Shown: one piece after another, positions 16,400 to 23,704 of the stretch
How the letters are laid out: each line of letters opens with the position of its first letter
Numbering within the stretch: the first letter of the stretch is position 1
Assembly (NCBI RefSeq): GCF_047229345.1
Contig: NZ_JBFTER010000005.1
Coordinates: forward strand, 22,376 to 86,375
Origin: Cellulomonas_A sp047229345
Lineage (GTDB): Bacteria; Actinomycetota; Actinomycetes; Actinomycetales; Cellulomonadaceae
Length of the DNA: 64,000 nt
Reading direction: 5' to 3'
Program-made: the position numbers and the translations under genes
Notes under the pieces: generated by a model
What the model was told of the DNA's origin: nothing
The model's database searches: none
The model's input: the letters and a program-made list of their open reading frames with translations, nothing else

Positions 16400-16990
16400 A
16401 TGTCGAACCCTGATCTCCTCGCCCGCGCCGCGGAGCCGCTGCTGCGGCTCGTCCCGACCGTCTCCGCCGACCAGCTCGGCGGCCCTACCCCGTGCAGCGC
16501 GTGGGACGTGCGCGCCCTCGTCGACCACCTGCTGCGCTGGGCGCCGGCCCTGGAGGCCGCCGGGCGCAGGACGACCGCACCGGCGCACCATGACCAGATC
16601 GACGACCTGCCCCCGGGTGCCTGGGCCGACGAGCTCGCCGCGCGCGTCCGCCGGACCGTCGACGCGTGGAGCCGGCCGGACGCGTGGGAGGGCAGCACCG
16701 CCCTCGACGGCTTCACGCTGCCGGCCTCGGTCGTCGGCGGGATGCTCGTGGGCGAGCTCGTCGTGCACGGGTGGGACCTCGCGCGCGCGACGGGCCACGA
16801 GCCGGGGTGGGACGACGACGTGCTGACGTACCTGCACGGCGAGGTGGCCTACAGCGCGCGGACCGGGCGGGAGATGGGCGTCTACGGCCCGGAGCGGACC
16901 GTCCCGGGGTCGGCGACGGTGCTCGACCGCACGCTCGCGCTCACGGGGCGCGACCCGGCGTGGTCCCCCACGGCGGCGTGGACGTCCTGA
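16400..16990 (+). CDS. TIGR03086 family metal-binding (DinB/maleylpyruvate isomerase-like) protein
   Basis: A 196-residue protein with the four-helix DinB-like fold of the mycothiol-dependent maleylpyruvate isomerase superfamily, TIGR03086 branch. Characteristic segments are TPCSAWDVRALVDHLL (first metal-ligand His) and GELVVHGWDLARATG (second His). Members are often assigned to mycothiol-dependent chemistry, but the substrate is unknown. It is divergent from the AraC-type regulator. Confidence 0.88.
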   Translation: MSNPDLLARAAEPLLRLVPTVSADQLGGPTPCSAWDVRALVDHLLRWAPALEAAGRRTTAPAHHDQIDDLPPGAWADELAARVRRTVDAWSRPDAWEGSTALDGFTLPASVVGGMLVGELVVHGWDLARATGHEPGWDDDVLTYLHGEVAYSARTGREMGVYGPERTVPGSATVLDRTLALTGRDPAWSPTAAWTS

Positions 16991-17170
16991 GCACGGGGGC
17001 CCGGAGCTGCTCGCGCACCGGGCGACGAGCGCGGGCGCACGGCGAGGGGGCGGTCGCGCCTCGCCCGCCGGCGTCGCGGCCGGCGCCGTCCGGTCCGGAG
17101 CGCACGAACGTCCGACCTGGGGCGCGCCGCCGCTCGACCCAGGTCGGACGACAGTGCGCGTCGCGGTTCC

Positions 17171-17176
17171 TACGGT
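17171..17176 (+). promoter_or_regulatory. -10 box of a probable leaderless promoter
   Basis: TACGGT with a six-base gap to the GTG at 17183. The 190 bases before it (16991-17170) hold no other feature that I can identify. Confidence 0.6.
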
Positions 17177-17182
17177 GGTCAC

Positions 17183-17689
17183 GTGACTCCCGACGGAACG
17201 CTGCACAGCCGCTCGACGACCGTCGGCGGCTTCGACCGCGAAGGTCGGCTGTGGGTGCTCGTGGTGCTCGGGGCCGGCGGCGTCGCGCTCGGCGCGCTCC
17301 TGCCGGCGGTCGCCGGCCGGTTGCGGGACGCGCCGTGGGTGCCCTTCGAGGGACCCCTCCGGCTGCTCTCGTCGTTCGACGCGTCGTGGCTGACGTGGGG
17401 GCGTCCGGCGATCGGGCTCGCCGCCGGCCTCGGAGCCGCGGTGTGGGTCGTCTCGGCCAGCCCGGTCCTGGAGGTCGACGCGGACGAGGTGCAGGTCCGG
17501 CGGCACGGACGGGTCGAGCGGGTCCTCGCGCGCGCCACGGTGGCGTCCGTCCACCCACGCGGCTCGAAGCTCGTCCTCGAGACCGAGCACGGGCGCACGC
17601 TGTTCGCCGACGACGTCGAGGGTGACCGAGCCGCGGTCCGCCGTGCGTTCGTCGAGCACGGGTACCCGTGGGAGGGACCGCGCGACTGA
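17183..17689 (+). CDS. YqeB-like / PH-domain membrane protein
   Basis: A 168-residue protein with two predicted membrane helices (LWVLVVLGAGGVALGALLPA near residues 22-41 and AIGLAAGLGAAVWVVSA near 77-93) and a cytoplasmic C-terminal beta-rich region (VLEVDADEVQVRRHGRVERV, LVLETEHGRTLFADDVEGD) like a bacterial PH domain. It resembles the YqeB family of actinobacteria and bacilli, whose function is unknown. It is a single gene with its own leaderless-type promoter and a strong bidirectional hairpin after it. Confidence 0.75.
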   Translation: MTPDGTLHSRSTTVGGFDREGRLWVLVVLGAGGVALGALLPAVAGRLRDAPWVPFEGPLRLLSSFDASWLTWGRPAIGLAAGLGAAVWVVSASPVLEVDADEVQVRRHGRVERVLARATVASVHPRGSKLVLETEHGRTLFADDVEGDRAAVRRAFVEHGYPWEGPRD

Positions 17690-17701
17690 CGGCACGGCGT
17701 G

Positions 17702-17731
17702 CGCCAGCCCGGGGTCGGCCCCGGGCTGGCG
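17702..17731. terminator. bidirectional hairpin terminator
   Basis: A perfect 13-bp stem (CGCCAGCCCGGGG / CCCCGGGCTGGCG) with a TCGG tetraloop, between the convergent YqeB-like and pflA genes. Confidence 0.75.
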
Positions 17732-17739
17732 GTGCGGCC

Positions 17740-18633
17740 TCAGAACGTCGTGAGGCCGTGGGCGCGGAACTGCTCGCGCACCCGGGCGACGAGCTCGGGC
17801 GACGGCGCCGGGGTCTCGTCGAGCTCGTAGCGCATCCCCAGGGCCTCCCACTTGTCGCGGCCCATCTGGTGGAAGGGCAGGACCTCGACGCGCGTCACGC
17901 TCGAGAGGCTCGCGACGTACGCGGCGACCTTCTCGACGTTCTCGGCGTCGTCCGTCAGACCGGGCACGAGCACGAACCGGACCCAGATCTCGGTCCCGCG
18001 GGCGGCGAGACGACGGCCGAAGTCGAGCGTCGGGGCGAGCTCGCGGCCCGTCACCCGCGTGTAGGTCTCCTCGTCGCCCGACTTCACGTCGAGCAGCACG
18101 AGGTCGAGGTCGTCGAGCATCGCGTCGGTGCAGTGCGCCCCGAGGCAGCCGGACGTGTCGATCGCGGTGTGGATGCCGAGCTCCTTCGCGCCGCGCAGCA
18201 CGCGGGCGACGAACGCCGGCTGCATGAGCGGCTCGCCGCCGGAGATCGTGAGGCCGCCGCCGGTGACCTCGAAGATCGGGCGGTAGCGCCGGATCCGGCC
18301 GAGGAGCTCGTCGGCGGTGATCGGCTCGCCGCGGCGCATCTCCATGGTGTCGGGGTTGTGGCAGTAGAGGCACCGCAGCGGGCAGCCCGACAGGAACGTG
18401 GTCAGCCGCGTCCCCGGGCCGTCGACGGCCGTGACGAGCTCCCACGAGTGCAGCGAGCCGAGCTCCCCGGCGCGCATCTGCGCGAAGCGCTCGACCCGGT
18501 CGGCCTCGCTCACGTCGAGCCCCGCGGTGCCCGCGGTCGAACGGTGGTTCGAGCCGCCGACGAGCGGCACGCCGAGCTCGACGACCGGGGCGCCGACCTC
18601 GTCGGTGTCGCGCTGTGCGGCTGTCGCGTTCAT
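17740..18633 (-). CDS. pflA: pyruvate formate-lyase activating enzyme (radical SAM)
   Basis: A 297-residue radical-SAM activase that abstracts hydrogen from the glycine of pyruvate formate-lyase. The CX3CX2C iron-sulfur motif is CPLRCLYC in FLSGCPLRCLYCHNPDT, followed by GGLTISGGEPLMQP (SAM-binding GGE) and LDVKSGDEETY. The N-terminal 40 residues are an extra hydrophilic leader compared with the enterobacterial enzyme. AGGAG precedes the ATG. It lies 158 bases downstream of pflB on the same strand, separated by a hairpin that may make it a lower-level distal gene. Confidence 0.95.
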   Translation of the reverse strand: MNATAAQRDTDEVGAPVVELGVPLVGGSNHRSTAGTAGLDVSEADRVERFAQMRAGELGSLHSWELVTAVDGPGTRLTTFLSGCPLRCLYCHNPDTMEMRRGEPITADELLGRIRRYRPIFEVTGGGLTISGGEPLMQPAFVARVLRGAKELGIHTAIDTSGCLGAHCTDAMLDDLDLVLLDVKSGDEETYTRVTGRELAPTLDFGRRLAARGTEIWVRFVLVPGLTDDAENVEKVAAYVASLSSVTRVEVLPFHQMGRDKWEALGMRYELDETPAPSPELVARVREQFRAHGLTTF

Positions 18634-18737
18634 CGCCGGCTCCTGTCGGTCTCGGGGGATCGTGCTGCTCGCAGCGGGAGGTGCGGTGGTGCGGTGGTGC
18701 GGTGTGCGCACCGTCGAGGGGCACCTGCCCCGGCGGA

Positions 18738-18769
18738 CCGTGCCGGGCGCCGCTGGGCACCCGGCACGG
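18738..18769 (-). terminator. hairpin between pflB and pflA
   Basis: Perfect 10-bp arms (CCGTGCCGGG / CCCGGCACGG) around a 12-base loop, 22 bases after the pflB stop. It could be a terminator or an mRNA-stabilising element letting only part of the transcripts reach pflA. Confidence 0.55.
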
Positions 18770-18791
18770 CCGTTCCCCGGGGGTACGGGGG

Positions 18792-21071
18792 TCAGAGTCC
18801 GCCGTGGAACGTGCGCGAGAGCACGTCGAGCTGCTGCTCCCGGGTCAGGCGGACGAAGTTGACGGCGTAGCCGGAGACCCGGATGGTCAGCTGCGGGTAC
18901 TTCTCCGGGTGCTCCATCGCGTCCTCGAGCGTGTCGCGGTTGAGGACGTTGATGTTGACGTGGAACCCGGCCGAGACCGTGTACCCGTCGAGCAGGCCGA
19001 CCAGGTTCGCGACCTGCTCGTCCTTGGTCCGGCCGAGGCCCGAGGGCACGACCGTCGAGGTCAGCGAGATGCCGTCCATCGCCTCGGAGTACGGCAGCTT
19101 CGCGACGGAGAGGGCCGAGGCGAGCATCCCGTGCGAGTCGCGCCCGTTCATCGGGTTGGCGCCCGGCGCGAACGGCTCGCCCTGGCGGCGGCCGTCGGGG
19201 GTGTTGCCCGTGGCCTTGCCGTAGACGACGTTCGAGGTGATCGTCAGGACCGACTGCGTGTGCAGCGAGCTCCGGTACGTCTTCTGCGCGCGGATCTTCT
19301 CCATGAAGCTGCGCACGATCTCGACCGCGATGTCGTCGGCCCGGTCGTCGTCGTTGCCGTAGGTCGGGAACTCGCCCTCGGTGACGTAGTCGACGACCAG
19401 GCCCGTCTCGTCGCGCACGGGGCGCACGGTCGCGTACCTGATCGCGGACAGCGAGTCCGCCACGACCGACAGGCCCGCGATGCCGCACGCCATCGTCCGC
19501 AGGATGGTCCGGTCGTGCAGGGCCATCTCGAGGCGCTCGTAGGCGTACTTGTCGTGCATGTAGTGCACGCAGTTGAGCGCGTCGACGTAGGTCTCCGCGA
19601 GCCAGTCCATCAGGGCGTCGAACTTGGCCATGACGTCGTCGTACTCGAGCACGTCACCGGTGACCGCGGGGGCGAGCGGCGAGACCTGCTTGCCGGACAC
19701 CTCGTCGCGGCCGCCGTTGATCGCGTACAGGAGCGTCTTCGCGAGGTTGACGCGGGCACCGAAGAACTGCATCTGCTTGCCGACCCGCATCGCGGAGACG
19801 CAGCACGCGATCGCGGAGTCGTCGCCGCACGCGCCGCGGATGAGCTCGTCGGACTCGTACTGGATCGCGGAGGTGTCGATCGAGACCTGCGCGCAGAACG
19901 CCTTGAACCCGGCGGGCAGGCGGTTGCTCCACAGCACCGTGAGGTTCGGCTCGGGCGCGGGGCCCAGGTTGTAGAGCGTCTGGAGGAACCGGAACGAGTT
20001 CTTCGTGACGAGCGGGCGCCCGTCCTCCCCGATGCCACCGATCGACTCGGTGACCCACGTCGGGTCGCCCGAGAACAGCGCGTCGTACTCGGGCGTCCGC
20101 AGGAACCGCACGATGCGGAGCTTGATGACGAGGTCGTCGATGAGCTCCTGCGCCTCGGACTCGGTGATCCGGCCGGCCTCGAGGTCGCGCTGCAGGTACA
20201 CGTCGAGGAACGTCGAGGTGCGGCCCAGCGACATCGCGGCGCCGTTCTGCTCCTTGACCGCGCCCAGGTAGGCGAAGTAGAGCCACTGCACGGCCTCGTG
20301 GGCGGTCGCGGCGGGGCGGGAGATGTCGTAGCCGTAGGAGGCGGCCATGACCTTGAGCTCCTCGAGCGCCCGGACCTGCTCCGCGTTCTCCTCGCGGTCG
20401 CGGATCACGTCCTCGGAGGAGCGCTCCATGTCGAGCTCGTGGCGCTCGATCCGCTTCGCCGCGATGAGGCCGTCCACCCCGTAGAGCGCGACGCGGCGGT
20501 AGTCACCGATGATCCGGCCGCGGCCGTACGCGTCGGGCAGGCCCGTGATGATGTGGCTCGACCGCGCGGCGCGGACGTTCGGCGGGTAGACGTCGAAGAC
20601 GCCCGCGTTGTGGGTCTTGCGGTACTCGGTGAAGATCCGCTTGATGTCCTGCGGGATCTCGTAGCCGTACGTCGTCAGCGACGTCTCGACCATGCGCCAG
20701 CCGCCGTTGGGGATCATCGCGCGCTTGAGCGGGGCGTCGGTCTGGAGGCCGACGACGAGCTCGTTGTCCTGGTCGATGTAGCCGGCCGGGTGCGAGGTGA
20801 TGCTGCCGGGCGTCGTGTTGTCGATGTCGTAGACGCCGCGCTCGCGCTCGGCGGGGAACATCTCGCTCAGCCGGGCCCAGATCCCCGTGGTGCGCTCGGT
20901 CGGTCCGGCGAGGAACGACGCGTCGCCCGTGTACGGGGTGTAGTTGCGCTGGATGAAGTCGCGGACGTCGACGCCGTCCGTCCAGGGGCCGGTCACGAAG
21001 CCCTGCCAGGGTCCGGTCTCGTTCTCCGGTCCGTCGGTGGTGGAGGGTCCGGGTACGGCGGTGGTGGTCAT
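18792..21071 (-). CDS. pflB: formate C-acetyltransferase (pyruvate formate-lyase)
   Basis: A full-length 759-residue glycyl radical enzyme converting pyruvate and CoA to acetyl-CoA and formate under anoxia. The catalytic Cys pair is in ACCVSAMRVGKQMQFFGAR (C423-C424). The radical Gly is in RVSGYAVNF (G734). The active-site GLPDAYGRGRIIGDYRR is also intact. The true start is the ATG at 21071, with AAGGAG about ten bases ahead. Together with pflA it gives mixed-acid fermentation, expected in facultatively anaerobic cellulomonads. Confidence 0.97.
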   Translation of the reverse strand: MTTTAVPGPSTTDGPENETGPWQGFVTGPWTDGVDVRDFIQRNYTPYTGDASFLAGPTERTTGIWARLSEMFPAERERGVYDIDNTTPGSITSHPAGYIDQDNELVVGLQTDAPLKRAMIPNGGWRMVETSLTTYGYEIPQDIKRIFTEYRKTHNAGVFDVYPPNVRAARSSHIITGLPDAYGRGRIIGDYRRVALYGVDGLIAAKRIERHELDMERSSEDVIRDREENAEQVRALEELKVMAASYGYDISRPAATAHEAVQWLYFAYLGAVKEQNGAAMSLGRTSTFLDVYLQRDLEAGRITESEAQELIDDLVIKLRIVRFLRTPEYDALFSGDPTWVTESIGGIGEDGRPLVTKNSFRFLQTLYNLGPAPEPNLTVLWSNRLPAGFKAFCAQVSIDTSAIQYESDELIRGACGDDSAIACCVSAMRVGKQMQFFGARVNLAKTLLYAINGGRDEVSGKQVSPLAPAVTGDVLEYDDVMAKFDALMDWLAETYVDALNCVHYMHDKYAYERLEMALHDRTILRTMACGIAGLSVVADSLSAIRYATVRPVRDETGLVVDYVTEGEFPTYGNDDDRADDIAVEIVRSFMEKIRAQKTYRSSLHTQSVLTITSNVVYGKATGNTPDGRRQGEPFAPGANPMNGRDSHGMLASALSVAKLPYSEAMDGISLTSTVVPSGLGRTKDEQVANLVGLLDGYTVSAGFHVNINVLNRDTLEDAMEHPEKYPQLTIRVSGYAVNFVRLTREQQLDVLSRTFHGGL

Positions 21072-21106
21072 CTCGGCACTCCTTGGTGTGCGTCTCGTTA
21101 CCTGCG

Positions 21107-21112
21107 ACGCTA
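21107..21112 (-). promoter_or_regulatory. putative -10 box of pflB
   Basis: TAGCGT on the minus strand, 35 bases before the start codon. No convincing -35 box is seen, consistent with activator dependence. Confidence 0.4.
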
Positions 21113-21142
21113 CGCACGAAGTGATGGGACGACTCGGGACCT

Positions 21143-21166
21143 TGGACCCCACCTCCGTGTGGTCCA
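21143..21166. promoter_or_regulatory. inverted repeat upstream of the pflB promoter
   Basis: TGGACCCCAC-ctcc-GTGTGGTCCA, 10-bp arms with one mismatch. The centre is about 54 bp upstream of the predicted transcription start, the usual place for an activator. It does not match CRP/FNR (TGTGA-N6-TCACA) or Rex sites. Confidence 0.45.
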
Positions 21167-21199
21167 GGTCACCGTGCGCACCGGCCGTCGCCGGACCCT

Positions 21200-21621
21200 C
21201 ACCGGTCCCGCACGTCCGGCCCCGGACGTGCGACGGCCCCGACCGCGTCGTAGCGGGTCGGGGCCGTCGTCTCGTGACCGGAGGTCTCGTCCAGCAGCGT
21301 TCTCGTCCTCACCCACCGCGCCCGCTTGTCCTCTTCACGCGCGGCCTGAACCGCCCCCGGCCTGTTGGGGGCTGTCGATGACGTGCCACCTGGTCGGCGT
21401 CCGGACACCCCTCACGAGGGGCGCGTGCTCCACCACCAGGACGGTCCGCGCGCCGGGAGTGCTGGGATCCCGGCGTGGACCGCTGAACTGCGGCGCTGCG
21501 GCTCTCGCCGCGCGCACCCCCTCCATCGGCGGGGCGGCGGGCAGCATGAGGAGAACGCCGCGAGCAGTCCTGCGAGAGCCGGCGGGGCGGGGCGGACGTG
21601 TGCGGGGCGAGGCCTCGCGGG
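21200..21621. other. gene-free structured region between pflB and dxs
   Basis: About 420 bases with no convincing gene. It contains two abutting perfect hairpins (21209-21232, 11-bp arms; 21231-21269, 14-bp arms) and three further hairpins at 21353-21372 (GCCCCC/GGGGGC), 21408-21421 (CCCCT-cacg-AGGGG) and 21452-21474 (GCCGGGA/TCCCGGC). A 70-codon open frame on the minus strand (21335-21547) lacks a ribosome-binding site. It may be a long dxs 3' end or a small structured RNA. Confidence 0.4.
21231..21269. terminator. strong hairpin, probable dxs terminator
   Basis: A perfect 14-bp stem (CGACGGCCCCGACC / GGTCGGGGCCGTCG) with an 11-base loop, and a second perfect 11-bp hairpin directly beside it at 21209-21232. 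They would stop minus-strand transcripts from dxs before they enter the pflB promoter. Confidence 0.6.
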
Positions 21622-23502
21622 TCAGGCGTCCCGCGACGCGAGCACGCCGAGCACGTCCGCCGCCAGGTCCTCGGGGCGCAGGCGCACGGCCTCGACGAGC
21701 TGGGCGATGCTCGCGTGCTCGAGGAACTGCGCCGGGATGCCGCGCGCGAGCACCGGGGTCCGGATGCCGGCCTCGGTGACGCGCTGGGCGAGCGCCGCGC
21801 CGACGCCGCCCTCGACCACGCCGTCCTCGACGCACAGCGTCAGGTCGTGCTCCCCGACGACCTTCACCAGCGCGCTCGGCACGGGCAGGACCCAGCGCGG
21901 GTCGACGACGGTCACCTGCAGGCCCGCCGCCGCGAGCTGCTCACCGACCTGGACGGCCGTGGAGGCCATCGACCCGACACCGACGACGAGGACGCGGGCC
22001 CCGGTGCCGGCGTGGCGCGCGAGCACGTCCACACCCTCGACCGCGTCGACGGCCGGGATGTCGTCGCCGAGCGGCGTCTTGGGGTAGCGCACGACCGTCG
22101 GGGCGTCGTCGACGTCGACCGCCGTGCGCAGCGCCGAGCGCAGCGTCGCCTCGTCGCGCGGAGCGGCCAGCCGCAGGCCCGGGACGACGCGCAGCATCGC
22201 CATGTCCCACATGCCGTTGTGGCTCGCGCCGTCCTCACCCGTGAGCCCGGCCCGGTCGAGCACGAACGTGACCCCCGCGCGGTGCAGGGCGACGTCCATG
22301 AGGACCTGGTCGAACGCGCGGTTGAGGAACGTCGCGTACACCGCGACGACCGGGTGGAGCCCGGCGAACGCCATGCCGGCCGCCGACGTCGCGGCGTGCT
22401 GCTCGGCGATGCCGACGTCGAACGTGCGCTCCGGAAACTCCGCCTCGAACGGGGCGAGCCCGACGGGGGCGAGCATCGCCGCGGTGATCGCGACGACGTC
22501 GGGCCGGCGCCGGCCGATGCGGACCATCTCGTCGGCGAAGACCTTGGTCCAGCTGAACCGGGACGGCGCGACCGGCAGCCCGGTCTCGGGGTGGATGCGC
22601 CCGACGGCGTGGAAGCGGTCGGCGACGTCCTGCTCCGCCGGGCTGTAGCCCCGGCCCTTCTCGGTGATGACGTGCACGATGACCGGCCCGCCGAACGCCT
22701 TCGCCCGGGCCAGCGCGCGCTCGACGGCGGCGACGTCGTGCCCGTCGACCGGGCCGACGTACTTCAGGCCGAGGTCCTCGAACATGCCCTGGGGCGCGAC
22801 GACGTCCTTGATGCCCTTCTTGAGCCCGTGCAGCGCGTCGTACGCGAACCGCCCGGGTGCCCCGGACCGGCGCAGCGTGCGCTTGCCCCACGACAGCACG
22901 GCCTCGTAGCCGTTGGTGACGCGCAGCGTGTCGAGGTGGTGCGCGAGGCCGCCGATCGTCGGCGCGTACGAGCGCCCGTTGTCGTTGACCACGATCACGA
23001 GCCGGCGGTCGGGCCCGGCCGCGATGTTGTTCAGGGCCTCCCACGCCATGCCGCCGGTCAGCGCGCCGTCACCGATGACCGCGACGACGTGCCGGTCGCC
23101 GCGCCCACGCACCTCGTGGGCCTTCGCGATGCCGTCGGCCCAGCTCAGCGCGGTCGACGCGTGCGAGTTCTCCACGACGTCGTGCGGGGACTCGGCACGG
23201 CTCGGGTAGCCGGACATCCCGCCGCGCGTGCGCAGGTCCGAGAAGTCGTGGCGCCCCGTCAGCAGCTTGTGGACGTAGGCCTGGTGCCCGGTGTCGAAGA
23301 CGACGGAGTCGCGCGGCGAGTCGAAGACGCGGTGCAGCGCGATCGACAGCTCGACGACGCCGAGGTTGGGCCCGAGGTGCCCGCCCGTGCGGGAGACCGA
23401 CGCGACGAGGAAGTCGCGGATCTCGGCCGAGAGCGCGACGAGCTCGTGCTCGCTCAGCCGGCGCAGGTCCGACGGCGAGCTGATCCGGTCCAGCAGGCCC
23501 AC
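21622..23502 (-). CDS. dxs: 1-deoxy-D-xylulose-5-phosphate synthase
   Basis: A thiamine-diphosphate enzyme of 626 residues that condenses pyruvate and glyceraldehyde 3-phosphate, the first step of the MEP isoprenoid pathway. The N-terminal HLGPNLGVVELSIALHRVFDSP, the ThDP/Mg motif GDGALTGGMAWEALNN, the transketolase Pyr domain TFDVGIAEQHAATSAAGMA and the C-terminal domain are complete. The GTG at 23502 (VGLLDRI) is chosen because GAGGGGAG stands five bases ahead; a GTG two codons upstream would have no spacing. It is a single gene on the minus strand. Confidence 0.95.
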   Translation of the reverse strand: MGLLDRISSPSDLRRLSEHELVALSAEIRDFLVASVSRTGGHLGPNLGVVELSIALHRVFDSPRDSVVFDTGHQAYVHKLLTGRHDFSDLRTRGGMSGYPSRAESPHDVVENSHASTALSWADGIAKAHEVRGRGDRHVVAVIGDGALTGGMAWEALNNIAAGPDRRLVIVVNDNGRSYAPTIGGLAHHLDTLRVTNGYEAVLSWGKRTLRRSGAPGRFAYDALHGLKKGIKDVVAPQGMFEDLGLKYVGPVDGHDVAAVERALARAKAFGGPVIVHVITEKGRGYSPAEQDVADRFHAVGRIHPETGLPVAPSRFSWTKVFADEMVRIGRRRPDVVAITAAMLAPVGLAPFEAEFPERTFDVGIAEQHAATSAAGMAFAGLHPVVAVYATFLNRAFDQVLMDVALHRAGVTFVLDRAGLTGEDGASHNGMWDMAMLRVVPGLRLAAPRDEATLRSALRTAVDVDDAPTVVRYPKTPLGDDIPAVDAVEGVDVLARHAGTGARVLVVGVGSMASTAVQVGEQLAAAGLQVTVVDPRWVLPVPSALVKVVGEHDLTLCVEDGVVEGGVGAALAQRVTEAGIRTPVLARGIPAQFLEHASIAQLVEAVRLRPEDLAADVLGVLASRDA

Positions 23503-23692
23503 AGGCACTCCCCTCGTGCGGCGTGAGGCCGCTCCGTGCGGACGCCGTGGTCGACTGTCCAGTGTACGGCGGCGGCGGCCGGTGCACGGGGCGCAGCGCC
23601 TGCCTCCTCAGGACGCCCACAGGGTCGCCACACGTGCGAGCGCCGTCCAGGGGCCCGGCCGGGCGCCCGGTCCGGCGCCGGTGCGGCCCCCG

Positions 23693-23698
23693 TACCCT
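23693..23698 (+). promoter_or_regulatory. -10 box of a probable leaderless promoter
   Basis: TACCCT with a six-base gap to the ATG at 23705 (guaB1). Confidence 0.6.
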
Positions 23699-23704
23699 GG
23701 ACCC

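Noticed and set aside
15593..18760. A 1055-codon minus-strand frame spanning AraC, TIGR03086, YqeB and pflA loci
   Set aside because: Only the last 247 codons encode an AraC protein; the rest is antisense or out of frame to recognisable genes.
21365..22087. A plus-strand open frame overlapping dxs and the gene-free region
   Set aside because: Ser/Thr/Arg-rich composition, antisense to dxs for most of its length.
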